Of a DNA stretch of 11,171 bases, positions 6,582 through 11,171 are shown piece by piece. Every line of letters begins with the position of its first letter. Positions within the stretch are counted from its first letter, which is position 1. This DNA is from Desulfobacterales bacterium (GTDB lineage: Bacteria > Desulfobacterota > Desulfobacteria > Desulfobacterales > Desulfosalsimonadaceae). The stretch covers positions 1-11,171 of the forward strand of contig JAGYOT010000023.1 of NCBI GenBank assembly GCA_018399455.1, written 5' to 3'. The notes beneath the pieces are model-generated. The model made no database searches. It saw only the letters and a list, made by a program, of their open reading frames with translations, and was not told the DNA's origin. The translations under genes were made by a program, and so were the position numbers.

Positions 6582-7557
6582 GCTGCTGGATTCACAAAAT
6601 GACCTGGGGGGGGCATTAAACGGCAATGTCCCGGCCGGTAGCGAGATTCTCTACCAGGCAGAGGAGGCTTCAGAGGCCCGCAGGGATACGCCGCAGCCTT
6701 ATCTGGTCAGGGAGCGAACCCTTCTCACGGGCGCCAGTCTGACCGATGCCAGTGTTCAGATCGATCCCCAGTTCAATGAACCTTTTGTTTCTATTGAGTT
6801 TGACCGCAAAGGCGCCCGGACCTTTGAGCAGATTACCCGGGAAAACGTGAAAGAACGTTTGGCCATTGTTCTGGATAACAAAGTTTATTCCGCTCCGACC
6901 ATCCAGGAGCCCATCCCGGGTGGAACCGCCCGCATCACCGGGAGTTTTACCGCCAAGGAGGCCCATGACCTGGCTATTGTGCTTCGCGCCGGTGCCCTTC
7001 CGGCGCCGGTGGAAATTATCGAAGAGCGAACGGTGGGCCCATCCCTGGGGCATGACTCGATTCAGAAAGGTTTTTTTTCCATGCTGGTGGGAGGCATCCT
7101 GGTGCTCATATTCATGGGCGTCTATTACAAAGCCGCGGGTATGGTGGCAAACTTCGTGCTTGTGCTCAATATCCTGCTGATCGCCGCGGGTCTGGCCGCT
7201 TTTCAGGCTACGCTCACCCTTCCCGGCATTGCCGGCATTATTCTGACCATTGGCATGGCCGTGGATGCCAATGTGATTATCTATGAGCGGATACGCGAGG
7301 AAATGCGCCTGGGCAAAACGCCCGGCGCTTCTGTTGCCGCCGGGTTTGACCGCGCCGGCTTGACGGTACTGGATGCTAACGTCACCACACTGATTGCCGC
7401 CCTTGTTCTTTTTCAATTCGGCACCGGCCCGGTGAAGGGCTTTGCTGTCACATTAAGTCTGGGGGTTCTGGCCAGTTTATTTACCGCGCTGGTCATTTCG
7501 CGCCTGATTTTTGATTATCTCTTTATTACCCGGCATGTCCGAAGCCTGAGCATCTAA
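6508..7557 (+). CDS. secD: SecD C-terminal fragment as read
   Basis: This is the downstream open frame of the shifted secD, 349 codons from GTG 6508. It opens with VQLPGIQDTRRAKELIGKTAQLEFKL, a SecD segment that is internal in intact homologues. It continues through the remaining periplasmic part and the membrane domain with TVGPSLG, TIGMAVDANVIIYERIREE and the last helices. A purine-rich AAGAAGGG (6495-6502) sits 5 nt before the GTG and could allow some restart translation, giving a split SecD. An eight-G run lies at 6606-6613. Confidence 0.75.
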   Translation: MQLPGIQDTRRAKELIGKTAQLEFKLLDSQNDLGGALNGNVPAGSEILYQAEEASEARRDTPQPYLVRERTLLTGASLTDASVQIDPQFNEPFVSIEFDRKGARTFEQITRENVKERLAIVLDNKVYSAPTIQEPIPGGTARITGSFTAKEAHDLAIVLRAGALPAPVEIIEERTVGPSLGHDSIQKGFFSMLVGGILVLIFMGVYYKAAGMVANFVLVLNILLIAAGLAAFQATLTLPGIAGIILTIGMAVDANVIIYERIREEMRLGKTPGASVAAGFDRAGLTVLDANVTTLIAALVLFQFGTGPVKGFAVTLSLGVLASLFTALVISRLIFDYLFITRHVRSLSI

Positions 7558-7575
7558 CTTTAAAGGGAAACACCT

Positions 7576-8640
7576 ATGGAAATTATCAAACCCGGCACAA
7601 ATATTGATTTTATCGGAAAGCGCCAAATCGCTTATGCCTTTTCCGGACTACTGATTCTGTTGACACTGGCCGTTCTGATCTATCATGGAGGGCCTACTTA
7701 CGGCATCGATTTTTCCGGCGGCACCATGGTCCAGATCAGATGTATGGAGGAGACCTCCATTGCCGATATCAGAACCGGCCTTGAGGCCGTGGGGCTGGGC
7801 GATTCCTCGGTGCAGCGCTTCGGAACCAGTGACCAGAACGAGTATCTGATCCGAACCGATCAGACGCTGATAACGGAACAAGGGTTTTCCAGGGAGGTCG
7901 GGGAGGCCGTCAAAGAGGTGACAGGCGTTTCCGTGGAGGTTCAGCGGGTTGAAATGGTGGGCCCGCAGGTGGGGGCGGATCTTCGTGAGAAGGCGCTGCT
8001 GGCGATGTTTTATGCACTTTTGTTTATCACGATTTATATATCCGGCCGGTTTGAACTCAAATGGGTGATGAGCGGGGTTATGGCCGCAGCACTGATCGGG
8101 GCCGTGTATCTGTTCGGACTGTTCAATGTGAGCATTCCGCTCCTGATTTTGCTTGCCCTGATCGTCGCTCTGGTCATGTACTGGCAGCTCAGGCTCAAAT
8201 TCGCCATGGGCGCGATTGTGGCGTTAATGCATGATGTTTTGATTACCGTGGGGATCCTGACAGTCCTGGGCGTGGAGTTCTCGCTACCCATTGTGGCAGC
8301 CATGCTGACCATTATCGGCTATTCCTTAAACGATACCATTATTGTATTTGATCGGATTCGGGAAAATATCAAAAAGCACGCCCGCAGGCCCCTGGATGCG
8401 GTCATCAACCAGAGTGTCAATGAAACCCTGAGCCGCACCATTATGACCTCGATGACCACCCTGATTGTGCTGTTATGCCTCTTTATCTTCGGCGGCGCCA
8501 TTATTCATGACTTTGCTCTGGCCATGATAATCGGCGTGGTTGTGGGGACCTATTCCTCGGTTTATGTATCCAGCCCCATTTTGATCCTTCTGCAGGAAGG
8601 GACAGGAAAGGGAGCGGCCGAGGCCGTCGGCCGGGCGTAA
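7576..8640 (+). CDS. secF: SecF protein-export membrane protein with extra helix pair
   Basis: SecF pairs with SecD in proton-driven late translocation at the inner membrane. The 354-residue product has TM1 (about 17-37), the GIDFSGGTMVQI motif (43-54), a small periplasmic domain with VEMVGPQVGADL (125-136), TM2 (about 139-155), and the conserved GYSLNDTIIVFDRIREN (248-264). E. coli SecF (323 aa) moves directly from the RFEWR segment after TM2 to the helix beginning the ALAHDV motif. Here about 46 residues intervene, holding two extra hydrophobic helices (about 164-183 and 187-203), after which QLRLKFAMGAIVAL (204-217) echoes RFELKWVMSGVMAA (158-171). Eight membrane helices are therefore predicted rather than six. 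AAAGGGA lies about 7 nt before the ATG. Only 18 nt separate it from secD and 8 nt from dprA. Confidence 0.97.
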   Translation: MEIIKPGTNIDFIGKRQIAYAFSGLLILLTLAVLIYHGGPTYGIDFSGGTMVQIRCMEETSIADIRTGLEAVGLGDSSVQRFGTSDQNEYLIRTDQTLITEQGFSREVGEAVKEVTGVSVEVQRVEMVGPQVGADLREKALLAMFYALLFITIYISGRFELKWVMSGVMAAALIGAVYLFGLFNVSIPLLILLALIVALVMYWQLRLKFAMGAIVALMHDVLITVGILTVLGVEFSLPIVAAMLTIIGYSLNDTIIVFDRIRENIKKHARRPLDAVINQSVNETLSRTIMTSMTTLIVLLCLFIFGGAIIHDFALAMIIGVVVGTYSSVYVSSPILILLQEGTGKGAAEAVGRA

Positions 8641-8648
8641 GCTAGCGT

Positions 8649-9758
8649 ATGGACAGCATCCGCCCTTGGGTGGCTTTGAAGTATGTACCGGGTGTCGGCA
8701 ATTACCTGTATAAAACTCTGCTGGATCGGTTTGAAACTCCCGAACGGGTATTTAATGCCTCTGGACGTGAGCTTTTGAAGGTTGAAGGCATAACCGCCTC
8801 GCTATCGGAAGCCATTCGGGCAGGAGCGCCGCCCGTTTCGGTTAATGCGGAATTGGCCCGGATCCAGAAAACCGGGTGCCGGATGATCTCCTTTAATCAT
8901 GCGCAATACCCGCCTCTTCTTCGTGAAATCCCTGATCCTCCGCCTTTTCTTTATGTTTTTGGCGAGCTGGAAGGTTCTTCCCGGATGATCGCCATGGTGG
9001 GCTCCAGGGCGGCCACCCGGTACGGGATTTCCACGGCCGAAAGGCTGGCTGCCGAATTGGCCGATTCAGGGTTCACCGTGGTCAGCGGCATGGCCCGCGG
9101 TATCGATACGGCCTGTCACAAAGGGGCTCTCTCGGTGGGCGCGCATACGGTGGCGGTCCTGGGAAACGGGCTTTCCGTTGTTTATCCGCCCGAAAACCGA
9201 TGGCTTTATGAACGCCTTGCCGAAGGAGGGGCCGTGATCACCGAATTTCCAATCAATGAGGCGCCCAATGCCTATAATTTTCCCCGGCGCAATCGGATTA
9301 TTGCCGGGATGAGCCTGGGGACCGTGGTGGTCGAAGCAGCGGCCAAAAGCGGCTCCCTGATTACTGCCCGTCTTGCCGGTGAACAGGGAAGGGAAGTATT
9401 TGCAGTTCCGGGCAACATCAATTCCAGGACCAGTCAGGGCGTGCACCATCTGCTCAAGCAGGGCGCCAAGCTTGTGGCGGCTGCCGAGGATATTCTCGAG
9501 GAGTTTCCTTATCTTTTCTTGAAATCTGATAAAAATCGCGGTAAGGAGCACAACGTTAAATCCGGCGGGCAGTTAAGGGGAGATGAAGCTCGGGTGTTCG
9601 GCATGCTTGAGCCGTATCCCGTCCATATCGATGAGTTGAGCCGCAAGATGAATATGCCGGTGAGTCAGTTGTCCGCCGTGTTGGTCAACCTTGAACTCAA
9701 AGGCCTGGTGGCCCGATCACCCGGCATGTATTTTTCAACATACGGAGATGAATTGTGA
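8649..9758 (+). CDS. dprA: DNA processing protein DprA (Smf family)
   Basis: DprA binds incoming single-stranded DNA and loads RecA during natural transformation; it is also widespread in species not known to be competent. The 369-residue product has an N-terminal helix-hairpin-helix/SAM-like region (VPGVG at 13-17, KVEGI at 44-48), a YPPLLREIPDPPPFLYVFG segment (87-105), and the Rossmann-like core with MVGSRAATRYG (116-126), SGMARGIDTACHKGAL (146-161), YPPENRWLY (179-187), FPRRNRIIAGMS (211-222), the SGSLITA segment (234-240) and FAVPGNI (251-257). A C-terminal winged helix (about 313-365) is present. There is no clear Shine-Dalgarno before the ATG and an in-frame TAG lies at 8643, so initiation probably depends on ribosomes finishing secF 8 nt earlier. 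Its stop overlaps the topA start. Confidence 0.97.
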   Translation: MDSIRPWVALKYVPGVGNYLYKTLLDRFETPERVFNASGRELLKVEGITASLSEAIRAGAPPVSVNAELARIQKTGCRMISFNHAQYPPLLREIPDPPPFLYVFGELEGSSRMIAMVGSRAATRYGISTAERLAAELADSGFTVVSGMARGIDTACHKGALSVGAHTVAVLGNGLSVVYPPENRWLYERLAEGGAVITEFPINEAPNAYNFPRRNRIIAGMSLGTVVVEAAAKSGSLITARLAGEQGREVFAVPGNINSRTSQGVHHLLKQGAKLVAAAEDILEEFPYLFLKSDKNRGKEHNVKSGGQLRGDEARVFGMLEPYPVHIDELSRKMNMPVSQLSAVLVNLELKGLVARSPGMYFSTYGDEL

Positions 9759-11171
9759 GCAAACCCCTTGTCATTGTTGAATCCCCGACAAAGGAGAAAA
9801 CGCTTAAAAAGTATCTGGGCAGCCGGTACAAGGTTGCCTCAACCGTTGGTCATATCAAGGATCTGCCGCAGAAGGAATTCGGCATCGATATTGAGAACCG
9901 GTTTACGCCGAAGTATGTAACGGTTCCGGGCAAGCAGAAGGTGATTAAAGCGTTGAAAGCCGCTGCCCGGGATTCGGATGAGGTCTATCTTGCCCCTGAC
10001 CCGGACCGGGAGGGCGAGGCCATTGCCTGGCACACAGCGAATGTTTTAAAGAAAAAAGATGGTCCGCGCTTTTATCGGGTGTTGTTTCATGAATTGACAA
10101 AAAAAGGGGTGCAGGAGGCCCTGGCAAATACGGAGAAACTGAACGAGAGCAAGTACAAGGCCCAGCAGACCCGGCGGATTCTGGACCGGCTGGTGGGTTA
10201 TGAGATTTCCCCGCTCCTGTGGAAAAAGGTTAAGTACGGCTTGAGCGCCGGCCGCGTACAATCGGTGGCAGTACGCATGATCTGCGAGCGGGAACGGGAT
10301 ATCCAGGCATTTGATCCTGTGGAATACTGGACGGTTACCGCCTATTTAGAGGGTGACAGTCCGCCGCCTTTTACTGCAAAGCTAAGCAAAAAGCAGGGCA
10401 AAAAGCTCACTATTGGCAACGAGGAGCAGGCCAGCGCGATTTTGAGCGAAATCCGGGAGGCGGATTTTATTGTTGACAAAATCGTCAAAAAGACCGTCAA
10501 ACGGAACCCCTACCCGCCCTTTATCACCAGCAAGCTCCAGCAGGATGCCATTCGGCGGCTGCGGTTTACCGCCAAAAAAACCATGACGGTCGCCCAGCAG
10601 CTCTATGAAGGCGTGGACCTGGGCAACGGAGAATATGTGGGCCTGATTACCTATATGCGGACCGATTCAACGCGAATTTCCGCCGAAGCCGCCAATGAAG
10701 CGCTGGATTTGGTCCGGGAGACTTTCGGTCCCGATTACGCAATGGATAAGCCCCGGTTTTTCAAGAACAAAAACAAGGCCCAGGATGCCCATGAGGCCAT
10801 CCGGCCGACCTCGGTCTACTATACCCCGGATAAAGTCGCATCCTATCTGTCCAAGGATCAATTGGCCCTTTATCGGCTGATCTGGCAGCGTTTTGTCGCA
10901 TCGCAGATGGCCCAGGCCCTGATTGATCAGCAGAGCATTAATATAACGGCCGGCAGCTATACATTTACGGCAAGTGGCTCCACGGTTAAATTCCAGGGTT
11001 TTCTGGCCCTGTATCAGTCTGCCGAAGACGACGGAAACGGCAGGCCCAAAACCGGCGAAAAAGACGAACTGCCTGAACTTTCAGAAGGCATAAAGCTTTC
11101 TGTCAAGCAGATAGAACCGAAACAGCATTTTACGACCCCGCCGCCGCGGTATTCCGAGGCATCGCTTGTCA
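9755..11171 (+). CDS. topA: DNA topoisomerase I, 5' part (runs off window)
   Basis: Type IA topoisomerase I relaxes negative supercoils by cutting one DNA strand through a 5'-phosphotyrosine link. The frame stays open from GTG 9755 to the window end, giving 472 codons of an enzyme usually 700-870 residues long. The TOPRIM domain shows VESPTK with catalytic E9, the VGHIKDLP motif, and the acidic DPDRE at 82-86. LDRLVGYEISPLLWKKV and SAGRVQSVAVRMICERER follow, then the active-site GLITYMRTDS with Tyr300 (Tyr319 in E. coli), and QDAHEAIRPT. The C-terminal part, including any zinc ribbons, is outside. GGAG (9744-9747) is 7 nt before the GTG, and GTGA makes the start overlap the dprA stop, implying translational coupling. 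The dprA-topA pairing is common in bacteria. Confidence 0.98.
   Translation, partial: MSKPLVIVESPTKEKTLKKYLGSRYKVASTVGHIKDLPQKEFGIDIENRFTPKYVTVPGKQKVIKALKAAARDSDEVYLAPDPDREGEAIAWHTANVLKKKDGPRFYRVLFHELTKKGVQEALANTEKLNESKYKAQQTRRILDRLVGYEISPLLWKKVKYGLSAGRVQSVAVRMICERERDIQAFDPVEYWTVTAYLEGDSPPPFTAKLSKKQGKKLTIGNEEQASAILSEIREADFIVDKIVKKTVKRNPYPPFITSKLQQDAIRRLRFTAKKTMTVAQQLYEGVDLGNGEYVGLITYMRTDSTRISAEAANEALDLVRETFGPDYAMDKPRFFKNKNKAQDAHEAIRPTSVYYTPDKVASYLSKDQLALYRLIWQRFVASQMAQALIDQQSINITAGSYTFTASGSTVKFQGFLALYQSAEDDGNGRPKTGEKDELPELSEGIKLSVKQIEPKQHFTTPPPRYSEASLV

Larger units (their letters stand above)
5982..7557 (+). pseudogene. secD: SecD protein-export membrane protein, frameshifted
   Basis: SecD is an RND-superfamily inner-membrane protein that, with SecF, uses the proton gradient to pull exported proteins through SecYEG on the periplasmic side. 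The gene is broken by one extra G in the GGG at 6500-6502. Reading through 173 codons, skipping one G and continuing from 6502 gives 524 residues, a normal length. That product has TM1 (about 8-24), the D1 motif GLDLKGGMHL (39-48), the periplasmic P1 domain with ETIRNRIDQFGVSEP, the restored KKVLVQLPGIQD junction, and a C-terminal membrane domain with AVDANVIIYERIREE. The start is GTG 5982 with AAGGGG 8 nt upstream. secF follows 18 nt after the stop. Apart from the shift, both halves look well conserved, which favours a very recent mutation or a sequence error over long decay. Confidence 0.9.

Noticed and set aside
6670..7416. 248-codon minus-strand frame
   Set aside because: It is antisense to conserved SecD membrane helices; a shadow of that coding sequence.
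9066..9551. 161-codon minus-strand frame
   Set aside because: It is fully antisense to the DprA core with its conserved motifs, and no independent support was found.
1..11171. CRISPR array, tRNA or rRNA gene, insertion sequence, phage or defence module
   Set aside because: I looked for regular spaced repeats, cloverleaf-like segments, transposase or integrase motifs and terminal inverted repeats and saw none; all large frames are identified core genes.

Overview
This window is a compact stretch of housekeeping chromosome from a Gram-negative bacterium. The outer-membrane assembly lipoprotein LptE rules out a Gram-positive host. The gene set and order (leuS-lptE on one strand; RNase G-yajC-secD-secF-dprA-topA on the other), together with the protein sequences, suggest a deltaproteobacterium, most likely a Desulfobacterota sulfate reducer of the Desulfobacteraceae/Desulfosarcina type. 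That placement is inferred from recall, not from a database comparison.

Layout. At 1-279, on the plus strand, is rpsT (ribosomal protein S20), with its probable true start at 10. It meets a leftward pair, leuS (872-3463) followed by lptE (276-809), tail to tail. The rpsT and lptE stop codons share one CTAG, and a good intrinsic terminator for rpsT lies inside the 3' end of lptE. A 433-bp divergent intergenic region (3464-3896) carries candidate promoters for leuS and for the rightward genes, a 12-bp direct repeat and several palindromes. From 3897 to the end everything reads rightward: an RNase G/E-family nuclease (rng), yajC, secD, secF, dprA and the 5' part of topA, which runs off the window.

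How the genes work together. YajC, SecD and SecF are the accessory membrane complex that helps SecYEG move and release exported proteins. Envelope export is also served by LptE, which works with LptD to place LPS in the outer membrane. LeuS and S20 belong to translation, RNase G to RNA processing, DprA to handling of incoming single-stranded DNA, and TopA to relaxing negative supercoils. dprA and topA overlap by three bases and secF-dprA are 8 nt apart, so translational coupling is likely.

Points of note. secD is broken by one extra G at about 6500-6502; removing it restores a 524-residue SecD. SecF (354 aa) carries an apparent extra pair of membrane helices between the usual TM2 and TM3, and it looks like an internal duplication. 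The 192-nt yajC-secD gap contains two strong, mutually exclusive hairpins upstream of a T-run and a candidate secD promoter. No mobile element, CRISPR array, tRNA, phage gene or defence system was seen. I did not find an unknown multi-gene system here, and most of the window is ordinary core genome.
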